Shown: positions 1-10,271, counted from the first letter of the stretch. The stretch is 64,000 nt of DNA from Nematopogon swammerdamellus (GCA_946902875.1 OX336340.1:19793566-19857565); one strand, 5' to 3'. The notes: a model not told the origin generated them from the letters alone. Made by a program: numbers and translations.

Positions 1-1
1 T

Positions 2-307
2 GCTGCAGAAAATATTCGATTAAACGCAGTAGCAAGAATTAAAAGATATAACAAAAAGTATCAAAATGTGGTATTTGAAATAGGACAATTAGTAAAATTA
101 AAAACAATACCTAAATCATCAGCAGAGCAGAAAGTCACGAAAAAATTCTCACTAATTTACGAAGGACCATATACCATAGCGGCGACACCTTATAAAAATA
201 ATTACACACTAGTACACCCAGACACCGGTAAAATTAGAGGAAACTTTAATACCATACACTTAGAAAAATATTATAAAAACAAGAAAATTAAGGAAAATTG
301 TTGTTGA
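2..307 (+). CDS. Ty3/gypsy-type integrase, C-terminal fragment
   Basis: The reading frame is open from the first bases of the window and stops at 307, so the N-terminal catalytic part lies outside. The visible ~100 residues match the C-terminal tail of retroelement integrases: a basic lead-in ending NKKYQN, then FEIGQLVKLK, KKFSLIYEGPYTI, NYTLVHPDTGKIRG and a closing NTIHLEKYY. This small beta-barrel-like module helps integrase bind DNA. It ends a pol polyprotein, and a coiled-coil ORF starts about 48 bases downstream of its stop. The family call rests on motif recognition. Whether the upstream polyprotein is intact cannot be seen. Confidence 0.7.
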   Translation, partial: AAENIRLNAVARIKRYNKKYQNVVFEIGQLVKLKTIPKSSAEQKVTKKFSLIYEGPYTIAATPYKNNYTLVHPDTGKIRGNFNTIHLEKYYKNKKIKENCC

Positions 308-354
308 AAATTTTAAATAAAACTAAAAATTTCAGGGTTCAAACAAGACTACAG

Positions 355-744
355 ATGGAACAAATAAAATCAGTAATAATACAACTAACTGAAGAAATGA
401 TAACACAAAGATATAAAATACTACAACTCAACATTGAAATAAATATAAAAACAATAAGGAAAGAAGTCCTTTGTAATAAGCAGGAAATTAGCAACAACAT
501 CAATAAGGAAATTTTGGAAAACACAGCAAAGTTGGACCAATTGGAAAAGGAAATGAAATTAGAAAGAAAATTTCATCTTGAAAAACAAAATAAGTTAAGA
601 AAATGCATGAGCATTTACAGAAGATTAGGGAAAATAAAAAATAGAATGATCCTTTTGGAACAAAATAACAGGGTAGAGAAGGCGAAGATACATAAAGAAT
701 TACAAAATTTAAGACTGGCCTGGAAAGAGAATTGTGGAAAATAA
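355..744 (+). CDS. Coiled-coil accessory ORF 1 of the gypsy-like element
   Basis: A 129-residue ORF starts at the first in-frame ATG; the frame is open back to 298 and overlaps the end of the integrase frame. The protein is very rich in Lys, Glu, Gln, Asn and Leu. It has heptad-like spacing of Leu/Ile from about residue 10 to 115, so a long coiled coil is likely. There is no signal peptide, transmembrane segment or cysteine pattern, which argues against a normal env. I recognise no family. Its position directly after pol, on the same strand as a second similar ORF, suggests it is part of the retroelement and not a host gene. Function unknown. Confidence 0.45.
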   Translation: MEQIKSVIIQLTEEMITQRYKILQLNIEINIKTIRKEVLCNKQEISNNINKEILENTAKLDQLEKEMKLERKFHLEKQNKLRKCMSIYRRLGKIKNRMILLEQNNRVEKAKIHKELQNLRLAWKENCGK

Positions 745-933
745 GAAAACATACATGAACTACATAACACTTAAAAACAAAACAAATAAATAAAAAAATA
801 AATAGATACAAAATTAGGATTTCAAAAAAAAAAAAACAAAACAAAATATTTTATGACCACCTATTTTCAGAGAAAAGAAAAGTTTTGATGAAAATACATT
901 TTTGACAGGTTTTAAGAAGATCAGAAAAGAGAC

Positions 934-1440
934 ATGATGAATCAGAAGGAAATAGAGTCAAAAAGGAAAGAATTAATGCAGTTTCAAGAAGAAGAAGAGA
1001 AAGAGGAACAATTACTAAAAACAAAAGTCTACAGACTGGACATAACAAAAAGAATGTTAACAATAATGGAAGAAGAACACCAAGAAACAATAGGAACAGC
1101 GGAGGAACAGGAGCCAAAAGTAGGGAGCAGACTTCAACATGATTTACACAGAAGACAGAAACGGTTGGAGAAAGACATAACGCTTCACAAAAAAAAATCA
1201 AATATCAGGAAAGTCAGGAGAGAGAAACTAATATCAGAATATGAAGGACAACTTCAACAAATCACACAGTTTGTGACGACGGAAATGAATTGGTTGTCCA
1301 AACAGAAGAGCAAGAATCAAGAATCAGACGGGCCTGAGAGAGAAGGATCCATCATCAATCCACAGTCAGATTTGATTCCGGTTATAGAAGACTACATAGA
1401 CCAGAATTTTAACCATATAATTAACACATTGGAGTTTTAA
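934..1440 (+). CDS. Coiled-coil accessory ORF 2 of the gypsy-like element
   Basis: This 168-residue ORF starts with two adjacent ATGs and ends just before an A-rich tract. Residues 1-60 are almost all charged or glutamine (a run of Glu around residues 19-25), and heptad-like Leu/Ile spacing continues to about residue 120. The C-terminus ends in a short hydrophobic/acidic piece, DLIPVIEDYIDQNFN. No membrane segment or enzyme motif is visible. It is separated by ~190 bases from the previous coiled-coil ORF and is similar to it in composition, so the two may be diverged duplicates or halves of one broken gene. I know of no family to assign. Confidence 0.45.
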   Translation: MMNQKEIESKRKELMQFQEEEEKEEQLLKTKVYRLDITKRMLTIMEEEHQETIGTAEEQEPKVGSRLQHDLHRRQKRLEKDITLHKKKSNIRKVRREKLISEYEGQLQQITQFVTTEMNWLSKQKSKNQESDGPEREGSIINPQSDLIPVIEDYIDQNFNHIINTLEF

Positions 1441-1502
1441 AAAGGAAAAAAAAAACTAAATCTAAACAGATTTCATTAGTAAAGATTTTATTTTGTTTTC
1501 CG

Positions 1503-1893
1503 GGTGTCCATTCATACAGGGGTTTTCTATTCATACAGGGGGTTTTCCATTCATACAGGGGTTTTCTATTCATACAGGGGGTTTTCCATTCATACAGGGG
1601 GTTTTCTATTCATACAGGGTGTCCATTCATACAGGGGTTTTCTATTCATACAGGGGGTTTTCCATTCATACAGGGGTTTTCTATTCATACAGGGGGTTTT
1701 CCATTCATACAGGGGGTTTTCTATTCATACAGGGTGTTTTCCGTTCATACTGGTGTCCATTCATACAGGGGGTTTTCTATTCATACAGGGTGTTTTCTAT
1801 TCATACAGGATGTTTTCCATACATACAGGGTGTTTTCCGTTCATACTGGGTGTCATCCATTCATACAGGGTGTTTACCTTTCATACAGGTTTT
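1503..1893 (+). repeat. ~22-bp tandem array (TTCATACAGGGGGTTTTC)
   Basis: About 20 copies of a unit built on YATTCATACAGGG followed by TTTTC, with small length variation. Copies become more diverged toward 1890. All three forward frames stay open across it, so the overlapping ORFs here are by-products of the repeat. It lies directly after the A-rich tract (1440-1460) that ends the last coiled-coil ORF. Confidence 0.9.
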
Positions 1894-1895
1894 GG

Positions 1896-2275
1896 GTTAA
1901 TTCACGTGCGTCCCAGCGTAAATTCCTTATAAAAAGAGGGGGTCACTTAACGTTCTCTGTTAGGGTTTTAGGTTAATTCACGTGCGTCCCAGCGTGAATT
2001 CCTTATAAAAAGAGGGGGTCACTTAACGTTCTCTGTTAGGGTTTTAGGTTAATTCACGTGCGTCCCAGCGTGAATTCCTTATAAAAAGGGGGGTCACTTA
2101 ACGTTCTCTGTTAGGGTTTTAGGTTAATTCACGTGCGTCCCAGCGTGAATTCCTTATAAAAAAGGGGGGTCACTTAACGTTCTCTGTTAGGGTTTTAGGT
2201 TAATTCTTGTGCGTCCCAGCTAGAATTCCTTTATTATAATATGAGGACATTAACATGTTCGATAGGGTTTAAAAT
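1896..2275 (+). repeat. 76-bp tandem array with a TATA-like box per unit
   Basis: Four full units start at 1896, 1972, 2048 and 2123, and a fifth diverged unit at 2199. Each full unit carries TTAATTCACGTGCGTCCCAG (an E-box CACGTG) and, about 32 bases later, TTATAAAAAG (at 1928, 2003, 2079, 2154), followed by GGGGTCACTTAACG. The pattern resembles a multiplied core promoter, as found in some LTRs. Promoter activity is inference. Confidence 0.85.
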
Positions 2276-2349
2276 TAAATCTCGCTAGTTCTGGCGTGAT
2301 GCATCTGTGATAAAAATTACAATAAAGAACACCAGTACACATTGTTAAT

Positions 2350-2735
2350 ATAAGTTTAATTTTAAGGAGATTGATTTTTGTTGTATTTTATGTAATTTAA
2401 CAGTTTGTAAACAGGTTTAATTTCATAGAAGAAGATTAATAAAATAAATTTTGTTGCATTTTATGTAATTTAACAGTTTGTAAACAGGTTTAATTTTTAA
2501 AAGAAGATTAATAAAATGATTTGGTTGCATTTCATGTAATTTAACAGGTTGTAAACCGGTTTAATTTTATAGAAGAAAGTTAATAAAACGATTTTTGTTG
2601 CATTTCATGTAATTCAACAGGTTGTAACAGGTTTAATTTTATTTAAGAAGATTGATAATATGATTTTGATACATTTTATGTAATTTAACAGTATGTAAAC
2701 ATGTTTAATTTTATAGAAGAAGACTAATAAAATGA
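2350..2735 (+). repeat. ~72-bp AT-rich tandem array
   Basis: Five units share ATTTTATGTAATTTAACAG, then TGTAAACAGGTTTAATTTTA and an AGAAGATTAATAAAATGA tail. The core motif starts at 2391, 2464, 2535, 2608 and 2679. Units are 71-73 bp and clearly diverged from each other. Confidence 0.85.
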
Positions 2736-3420
2736 TTTAATAATAAAAAAAAAAAAAAAATTTTTCTTTAAAAAAAAAAAAAAAAGAAAACAATCCTTCT
2801 AAGCATTTACAAACAGGTTAGTAAATATTTATAAAAAAAAAAAAAATTTTGTAAAATATATAAAATATTGACATTTTGTGTTATTTTACAGGTTACAAGA
2901 AAACCTACAAAGGAAAAGGATTGTGACAAAATAGGAACCAGAGAAAATTTATCTAATGGAATAACTTTGTAAAATAAAGAAAAAAAAAAAAAAAAAAAAA
3001 AAATAAATAAAAAAAAAATGTAATTTTATTAAGCGCCTTGTCAAAATTGATTATGTGAAACAACCTACTGTTACGCATAATCGTTACACTATACAAAACC
3101 TTCTTCAATTTCTATTTTATTATCACGTTATCTATCGGTGACTTTTATCATGTTAAGGATACTTTGTCGGTAGCGAGCGTATTGAATTGTTGATAGACGT
3201 AGTTGTGGGTTACATTCTCATAAATACTGTAAATAAACCACTAGAGTAGTGCTCATTAAATTATTGTTAAAATAAATAGATTCATACGGGTTAGAAAATT
3301 AGAATTAAATTTCACAGAGTAAGTAAAGTCATGCGGGCGAAGAAAAAAAAAAAAAAAAATAAATATATTAATTAATTCTAAAATAAAAAGAAAAAAAAAA
3401 AAAAAAAAAATAATGAACTA
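2736..3420. other. A-rich low-complexity sequence, possible end of the gypsy-like element
   Basis: Several poly-A and poly-T runs (2744-2785, 2837-2850, 2980-3018, 3340-3410) surround unique sequence. The piece 3068-3245 contains GTAAATAAACC and could be an LTR-like end, but I cannot pair it with another LTR inside the window. No gene is visible. Confidence 0.4.
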
Positions 3421-3560
3421 CTTGCATAGCCTAAGCCGGTGATGGTAAGGTGTGTTATGTGTTCTTCACGGACCCGTTCTGTCCTGCCGAACTGCTTGCA
3501 TAGCCTAAGCCAGAGGTGGTAAGGTGTATTGCATTGTAAGCGGTGATGTACTGTTTCAGT
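3421..3560 (+). repeat. Dispersed 73-bp-period repeat, copy 1
   Basis: Two units (3421, 3494) contain TTGCATAGCCTAAGCC, then a GTGGTAAGGTGTG-like string and TTCTGTCCTGCCGAACTG. The block is repeated almost unchanged at 4426-4570. A single diverged unit occurs near 4776. Confidence 0.85.
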
Positions 3561-4425
3561 CCTTACTATAAATAATAATAATAATAATAATTCTCGTCTC
3601 CCGTCGCGTCGCCGGCGAGAATACCGTCTTTTGTTTATGTCTGTTTGTATAAATTTTATATAGGTAATTTAGTTTATAGATATATAAAATTAATATAAGT
3701 AAGTATGGAAAAAAAAAAAAACGGGAAAGCAAATATGACAAAATAAAAAATAAAATGCTGTTCAGTGAGAAGAGTTATACTAAATTTCTTCTGAACAAGA
3801 AGTAACAAAAATTTAAAATAGACTTGTTGACTTGAGTGGATGGTTTTGGATGTTTGTGTAAAATACGCGAGTAAACCTGCGGGTATTATAGTGTCTGTAC
3901 TCTGTAGTGAAATTTCCTTCTAATGAGAGCAGCGCTCTAACCTGAAAGGACCTTTACAAGGAATCAGGATACTTTGGCTTCGTTTGGTTTTCCCATACAT
4001 TGCTTCGAAAATAATGTTAAATTAAATTCAGTGTGAAGAACACACAATTTGGGACTTAGAAAAGGTGAGGTGAAAATGCCTTAAGTGCAGAACTTTACAT
4101 TTTACTGAGTCTGACTCACGCTGGGGAGGGATTATGACATCGTTTACTAAAGGCGTTCCGAACATACAAAAAATGGAGCGTTGGAAGTTCAGGATGACAT
4201 TTTCTGGTCTATGTACAGTGAATGAGTGTAGTATTTGGTTTGAAATCATTAACCGGAGCAATGTTGGATGAGTTAAAGTAAGATCGTTTACAAGCATACC
4301 GAGTCCGTCTATTCGTCAATAGGTGAGTTAGGATCCAAAATGTTGCATGAGTTGATTTCGAAGTCTTTTGAAAATATGTATCCCGACTACTCTGCCTTTA
4401 ATGGAAGCTTGTTGTGCTAGGATAC
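3561..4425. other. Stretch between two direct repeats; no gene seen
   Basis: It opens with a short (ATA)n run at 3569-3590 and a small GC-rich inverted motif CGTCGCCGGCG at 3606. Short minus-strand ORFs are not supported by any motif. The stretch is bracketed by the 140-bp direct repeats at 3421 and 4426, so it may be the interior of a small element. Confidence 0.4.
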
Positions 4426-4570
4426 ATGCATAGCCTAAGCCGGAGGTGGTAAGGTGTGTTATGTGTTCTTCACGGACCAGTTCTGTCCTGCCGAACTGCT
4501 TGCATAGCCTAAGCCGGAGGTGGTAAGGTGTGTATTGCATTGTAAGCGGTGATGTTCTGTTTCGGCCCAT
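4426..4570 (+). repeat. Dispersed 73-bp-period repeat, copy 2
   Basis: Same two-unit block as at 3421-3560 (units at 4426 and 4499), in the same orientation and about 1005 bp away. It differs by a few substitutions, such as GGAGGTGG for GGTGATGG. Confidence 0.85.
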
Positions 4571-5637
4571 ACGGTAAAGGGTGAGACTAGAGGTTCCTGC
4601 ACTGTTGGGAAATCTGTTAGAGGCGGAATATAGGGATCTAAGGCTTTGAGGTGATGACTTTTGCCTAAATTCCTAGATTTTAATAATAAACTAAATCAAT
4701 TACACTAAAATATTTGTTTAATGTAGTATTGGCACGAACTGCAAATGGAAGATAAGGGAAAGAGTGCAAACATGGTCTAAGCCGGAGGTGGTAAGGTTGT
4801 GGTATGCATTCTAAAAATCTTTTCTCTTTAAGCTAAGGGAGATAAATCCTAAGCTGGAGGGTAAGAACTTCCTAAAGCAAGTGGACAGATGGTGTTGAAA
4901 AAAAAAAAAAAAACACAAATTAAAAATTATAGAAGAAGGGGGTCTCTGGAAGGGAACTTGAACCCTAACAGTGATAAATGATTATATATACAAACTTCTT
5001 GGAAGGGAACAATAAAACCCTAACAAAGAAGAAGTAATTTTTCAAGATCATAATGTATATAGCTTCTTAACGAGATCAAGCGTCACGGAATGAGGTTCCG
5101 TTGACTTTGCTTCGTTACGAACCTCTATGCGGGCGTCTGTGATGGAATCACACAAGGTAAAAATATAAATATATAGTCAATAGTAATTCAAAGCTAAAAT
5201 ATAGAACATCAAAACGTTTCATTAAAATATTAACAAAATAATTTATATTACAATTTAACTAATCACCTAATAAATTCAAGCGTGACTGCACACTCCAATA
5301 AGAAATAAAATGGCGCGAACGGCCATTACAATACGACGCGCAATTAGACAAACAAGAAATATAATAACATCAGTTGGTTCGCATATAAAACACTATAGAG
5401 CGCCGAGGCGGGGAAGGTAGCATGAGGTAATCCTGACACGCGGTGAGAGGGGAACAAGACATGGGCGCGTACGAAACAGCGGAGAGGTGAGGTAAGAAGA
5501 CGCGCGTCTTGCGGGCGCAGGGACGGAGATCGTGGTATCATCACGCCGTTGGAAGCGCGGCTTGAGGTAGCGAGTTAAGGAGCGCGAGTAGTGATTATTT
5601 CGCTGCGAGTTGATAGTTTGAAAGAATGAATTATTGT
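4571..5637. other. No gene seen; short repeat traces
   Basis: A single unit of the previous repeat occurs at 4776-4806. Two related phrases (GGAAGGGAACTTGAACCCTAACAG-like at 4947 and GGAAGGGAACAATAAAACCC-like at 4999) suggest a small degraded duplication. 5390-5600 is moderately GC-rich. No coding support. Confidence 0.35.
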
Positions 5638-6240
5638 CAGGACACGAGCGTGACACGCCCATACTGCGGGGCCACCGTACGTTTTGTTCCTACGTGTCAG
5701 AAACGTGTCAAGCACATATTAATAATTTATTTTTATCTCCATACTAAAATTTGTGTCAGGACACGAATGTGTCATGGCCATACTGTGGAGCTACGGTTCG
5801 ATTTGTTCCTGTGTGTCCAATTCGTGTCGAGCCCATACTAATAATCTAATTTTATCTCCATACTAAAATAGTATCAGGACACGAATGTGACACGGCCATA
5901 CTACGAGGCCACCGTTCGATTTGTTCGAGCGTGTCACAACCGTGTCCAGCCCATACTAAAAATTAAATTCTATCTCCATACGAAATTTCGCTCTGTGACA
6001 CGAACGTGTCACGGCCATACTACGAGGCAACCGAGCGTTTTGTTCCTGCGTGTCAAGAACGTGTCACGGCCATACTAAGAGGGCGCCGTTCGATTTGTTC
6101 CTGCGTGTCCGATTCGTGTCGAGTCCATACTAATGATTCAATTTAATCTCCATACTAAATTCGTGTCAGGACACGAATGTGACACGGCCATACTATGAGG
6201 TCGCTGGTCTATTTGTTCCTGCGTGTCTGGAATCTGGACA
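5638..6240 (+). repeat. ~118-bp tandem repeat with GACACG/CGTGTC half-sites
   Basis: Units start at 5638, 5760, 5878, 5997 and 6170. The 5997 unit has an internal duplication (second copy near 6061). Each reads GACACGAATGTGACACGGCC, CATACTACGAGGCCACCGTT, CGATTTGTTCCTGCGTGTC and a second CGTGTC, then an AT-rich spacer ending CTCCATACTAAA. Two or more half-sites, some arranged as GACACGAACGTGTC, occur in every unit. Confidence 0.9.
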
Positions 6241-7025
6241 TGACTGAGTTTATGGGAATTTGAAGTTTTGTGATCTCTGTGAAGATATCGCACAGGGTCT
6301 AAAATTATTTTAATAATTATTTATTAATGATTCAAACTAATACACTAAACATTTTATAAAGGGAAGAGTATATAAACAAAGTACCAGTTATTAAACAAAA
6401 ACATAAAATAAAACAAAACAACGTTTCATTGAGTATGACGCCAACATTCAAATAAATATCCGTTGGAGCGTGCGCGCGGGGCGGAGAGAGGTATGAGGTA
6501 AACAAGACAAGGGGTGAGGTATTACCGAGCTGCGGGCGCGCGTGGGCCGCGGGGCGAGGCGGAGCGACCTGAGGTAATTTGTCAAGCGGTGCGGGAGGGG
6601 TTTTCGTTAAGCGATGTTAGTATGAAGGAATGGATTCGTGTCCTGACATGAATAAAACACGACTATGGTAAGGAGATTTCGATTGGTTTCTGCGTGTCCA
6701 GGTTCCGTACATGACTAGCATTAGCAAACACGGAATATGGTATCATGTATGTACAGAAATTAATATATATACAAAATTAAACAAAAATATATAAATAAAA
6801 CACTCCGTCATGGCGCTAAAAGTCGACTTATTAAAAGAGCACATGTAATAACATCAATTAATTTATATAACAAAAGCAACAGTTCTCTGCATGCGGAGAT
6901 GCACAATGGGTGCGGGGAAGTGGTGTTAAAACCACCGAAGTAGAGGTAAAGCGCATCGCTGACGAGCGAAACAGCTTTAGGTACCATGTGGAAGGTACGA
7001 AGAGGGTTTGTTTTCCCTCCAAAAT
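6241..7025. other. Spacer between two blocks of the 118-bp repeat
   Basis: 6465-6600 is GC-rich and 6300-6420 is AT-rich. A degenerate repeat unit is visible near 6640-6720 (GTGTCCTGACATGAA, then TTTCTGCGTGTCCAG). No gene is supported. Confidence 0.4.
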
Positions 7026-7293
7026 CGAATTTATATCGTGTCACAAACGTGTCCAGTTCATACTAAAAACATAAAATTATCCTCCATACAAAATTACGAG
7101 TCCGGACAGAAACGTGACACGGCCATACTACGAGGCAGCCGATCGATTTGTTCCTGCGTGACACAAACGTGTCCAGCCCATACTAAAAATCAAAATTCAA
7201 TCTCCATACAAAATCGCGCTCCGTGACACGAACGTGTCATGGCCATACTAGGAGGCCACCGTTCGATTTGTTCCTGCGTGTCAGGATTGTGAC
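7026..7293 (+). repeat. 118-bp half-site repeat, second block
   Basis: Two and a half further units of the 5.6-6.2 kb family, with units starting near 7095 and 7224, again with GACACGAACGTGTC and GTTCCTGCGTGTCAG. The block ends directly upstream of a TATA box. Confidence 0.85.
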
Positions 7294-7305
7294 ACGAGGA
7301 AAGAT

Positions 7306-7342
7306 TATAAAAGGAGAGGGAGGGGAGCGTGGGGAGTTCAGT
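7306..7342 (+). promoter_or_regulatory. TATA box plus initiator, probable RNA pol II core promoter
   Basis: TATAAAAGG at 7306-7314 is followed by GAGTTCAGTCTG, whose TCAGT (7338-7342) matches the arthropod initiator at about 32-34 bases downstream, the usual spacing. GGTCGT at 7366 resembles a DPE but sits one base off the canonical +28. The promoter lies immediately after the half-site repeats and before a repeat-rich, non-coding transcript region, as in an LTR or a non-coding element. Activity is inferred. Confidence 0.5.
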
Positions 7343-7415
7343 CTGTTTTGGGAGTCGAAGGAGACGGTCGTGCGTATTTAGCGAGAGTCCAGGTACGAAA
7401 GTTAGTACTGCTCCG

Positions 7416-7555
7416 CTCGCGTGAGTTTTCGAATAAGTTCGGGAAAAGAAGTATCGCTCGGCTTCGCTCGCGTGTATTTTCGATTGGGTTTTCTTAGTGA
7501 ATAATTTCACTCGGCTTCGCTCGCGTGTATTTTTGATTGGGTTTTCTTAGTAAAT
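7416..7555 (+). repeat. Short direct repeats, GGCTTCGCTCGCGTG units
   Basis: Three copies of CTCGGCTTCGCTCGCGTGTA (the first altered) are each followed by TTTTCGATTGGGTTTTCTTA or a variant, with a spacing of ~60 bp. Confidence 0.75.
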
Positions 7556-7559
7556 GGAT

Positions 7560-8545
7560 TTGGTAAAGAAACCGGTGAATGGAATTAGTTTAATTTCGTG
7601 AATATTAGTGTGGGAACTTCTGTAAAGCTTTCGGAGTTGCAAATGAAGGTTGAGCTGGATTTTGTAATTTTGGGGGTGATATAGGAGTTTTCAACTAGTT
7701 TTACGGAAAATATTTTGGATGTTCTTTTTGAGCCTTTTGAGTTCTGGATGAAGGTCGAGCTGGATTCTGGAATCTTGACTGGTGATGGAAGGACTTTCAA
7801 AGAACTTTTACAATGACACTATGTCCGAACTGGCCTACCATGAGGACTGGTACATTGGGAAGGTTTTCTTAGTACATAAATGATTTTGTAAAGAAACCGG
7901 TGAATAGAGTTTGTTTGTTTCGTAAATTTTAGTGTGGGAATTTCTGTAAAGCTTTCGGAGTTGCAAATGAAGGTTGAGCTGGATTTTGTAATTTTGGGGG
8001 TGATATAGGAATTTTCAACTAGGTTGCGAATTATATTTTGGATGCTCTTTTTGAGCCTTTTGAGTTCTGGATGAAGGTTGAGCTGGATTCTGGAATCTTG
8101 ACTGGTGATGGAAGGACTTCCAAAGAACTTTTACAATGACACTATGTCCGAACTGGCCTACCATGAGGACTGGTACATTGGGAAGGTTTTATTTTATATT
8201 AAAATATAGTGGACTGTGACCTGATCATAAATTTCACGCACATAAAGGAAGTCAGTGAATAGAGTTTGTTTGATTCGTGAATTTTAGTGTGGGAATTTCT
8301 GTAAAGCTTTCGGAGTTGCAAATGAAGGTTGAGCTGGATTTTGTAATTTTGGGGGTGATATAGGAATTTTCAACTAGGTTGCGAATTATATTTTGGATGT
8401 TCTTTTTGAGCCTTTTGAGTTCTGGATGAAGGTTGAGCTGGATTCTGGAATCTTGACTGGTGATGGAAGGACTTCCAAAGAACTTTTACAATGACACTAT
8501 GTCCGAACTGGCCTACCATGAGGACTAGTGCATTGGGAAGGTATT
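7560..8545 (+). repeat. Three copies of a ~320-bp unit
   Basis: The shared phrase AGCTTTCGGAGTTGCAAATG starts at 7626, 7950 and 8305. Copies 1 and 2 are 324 bp apart; copy 3 has ~30 bp of extra AT-rich sequence at its junction. Inside each unit the phrase ATGAAGGTTGAGCTGGATT occurs twice, an older internal duplication. Each ends in GGCCTACCATGAGGACT. Frames are interrupted, so the unit does not look coding. Confidence 0.9.
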
Positions 8546-10101
8546 TTAAAATATAGAGAAGATTAAAAGAAACAAAACCCGATCTTTAAATTCGTAAATC
8601 CTACGTATATAAGAGTGTTTGAACCACGCGTAATTATTAAAAAAATATGTCGAATTTAAATATGTAAAATCAGTGGTTTTACCGTATTTTGATATAAAAG
8701 TATATTTTTATTAAGTGTTAACTTCGCGATTAGATTCAGTGGCGGGTGTTGTGGTTTCGTTTGAGTTTATTATTTTACGCTATTCTACTTGTAATGGTGT
8801 TTTATTTAAGGTGATTTTAGTGAATCGTGTCAGACCGGTTAGGATAGTGGAATTCAAAGGTAAATTTTGTAATATATATGCACATGCAACATTCTGGCTA
8901 GTTACGTTTTAGCACGTAGGGAGACTGCGTAAAGCAGGTTTAAACATACCTGTATAGGTTATATAGATTATGACCAGCACACAATTTTAATAATCCCTTA
9001 AGAAAATATTCCTAATTGATTTCGGTGAAAGGTGGACCCCTGACCGCATCATTTGGAATAAAACAATTTCTGTAGGTATATCAATAGATAGCCACAGAAA
9101 TGTAAACCAGAACATATACACTATACACTCACAATTAAAAGCATACACTTCTGCCTTTAGGGAGGACAAAAGAATATCTTTTGAACTCCAACATAACACT
9201 ACGAGATTAAATTGGTAAATCTGTCTGAAGATGTATATTTTGTACAGATTAGAAAACGGGGACTCCTAGGGACAAATAATAAATTTGTAACTTAAGTACA
9301 AATTTATCTGCGTTGGGAGTCACGGGGACTGGCGATGGATAAATATCGTATGGACAGAGGGTCCATACGAATTTAGTGGGGCCAGTTCCACAACCCCCTT
9401 CAAAGGGGGTCAATAAAAGTTTGTATTGTTGAAGTTCTAAAATATAGAAGAAAATATAAAACAATAGATTTCATCTATTGAACAGCACAACAAAATTAAG
9501 CTATCAAGAAATACATTGATCATAATTTAATAATAACAATAACACAAACATCAGAACACTTTTCATTTTGAATTTTGGCGGGTCTCGCAAGCTCGCAAGC
9601 GAGGCGTGAGCGCGCTGTCGAAGCGTGCACAAAGAACACAGGGGGAAACCAGAAGGGCTAATGACTATAGTTGAATGAGCAATTAGTTTAGTAAGTATTT
9701 TAATGTTGATATTAGAATTTACTAGAATAGATTTAGGAAATGAGAGTTAGTACTCTGAGTTATTACGGTACACAACGGCTTTCTGAAAAGGAAGTAATAA
9801 TTGGGTCCATTTTACAAGAATTATGTGTACGAATTAGCGACACTGTTTCTGACAAACCTAGAGATCACTTGAAAGCTATACGCTGGCCATATTTCGATTC
9901 TTTATATTCTAGTTGTTCTAGAGCTATAGAGTTGATTTTTGATAATCCTGCCTTTAATATCTAAGGTAAGACAATAGGTATAGGGACGAGGTTATTACAC
10001 AGCGATGATTTTAGTTATGGTGTGTCGGATTGTCGGTAATGTGTTTTGATTTTTATTGCCTTTAAGCGAAATATCTTCGTATTATTTTTATTGCCATAGC
10101 T
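8546..10101. other. No supported gene
   Basis: AT-rich sequence. A small hairpin with ACCCCC and GGGGGT arms lies near 9392-9410. A 74-codon ORF at 9740-9964 has no recognisable motif and no neighbours that would support it. Confidence 0.4.
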
Positions 10102-10130
10102 CATCTTCATTGGGGACCCCAATGAAGATG
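10102..10130. repeat. Perfect 14-bp inverted repeat with a 1-base loop
   Basis: CATCTTCATTGGGG and its exact reverse complement are separated by a single A at 10116. No other element boundaries are visible around it. Confidence 0.9.
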
Positions 10131-10271
10131 GGGGTATCAGAGTGTCAGTATATCATAGTGTCATAACTCGTCTAAACTTTAGAAATGCAGACATATGCGG
10201 TTTATTTATAATAAATGTAAACTTTCCGCTAACTTGAAGTGTTGTATTTCTTCAACCCTCTTCCTGCTCAT

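Noticed and set aside
355..1440. Envelope glycoprotein of an insect retrovirus-like element
   Set aside because: No signal peptide, transmembrane helix, cysteines or cleavage site in either ORF.
1493..1976. Three overlapping plus-strand ORFs
   Set aside because: They are the three frames of one 22-bp tandem repeat without stops; no protein family resemblance.
9740..9964. 74-codon ORF
   Set aside because: No motif, no compositional contrast with its surroundings, no supporting neighbour.
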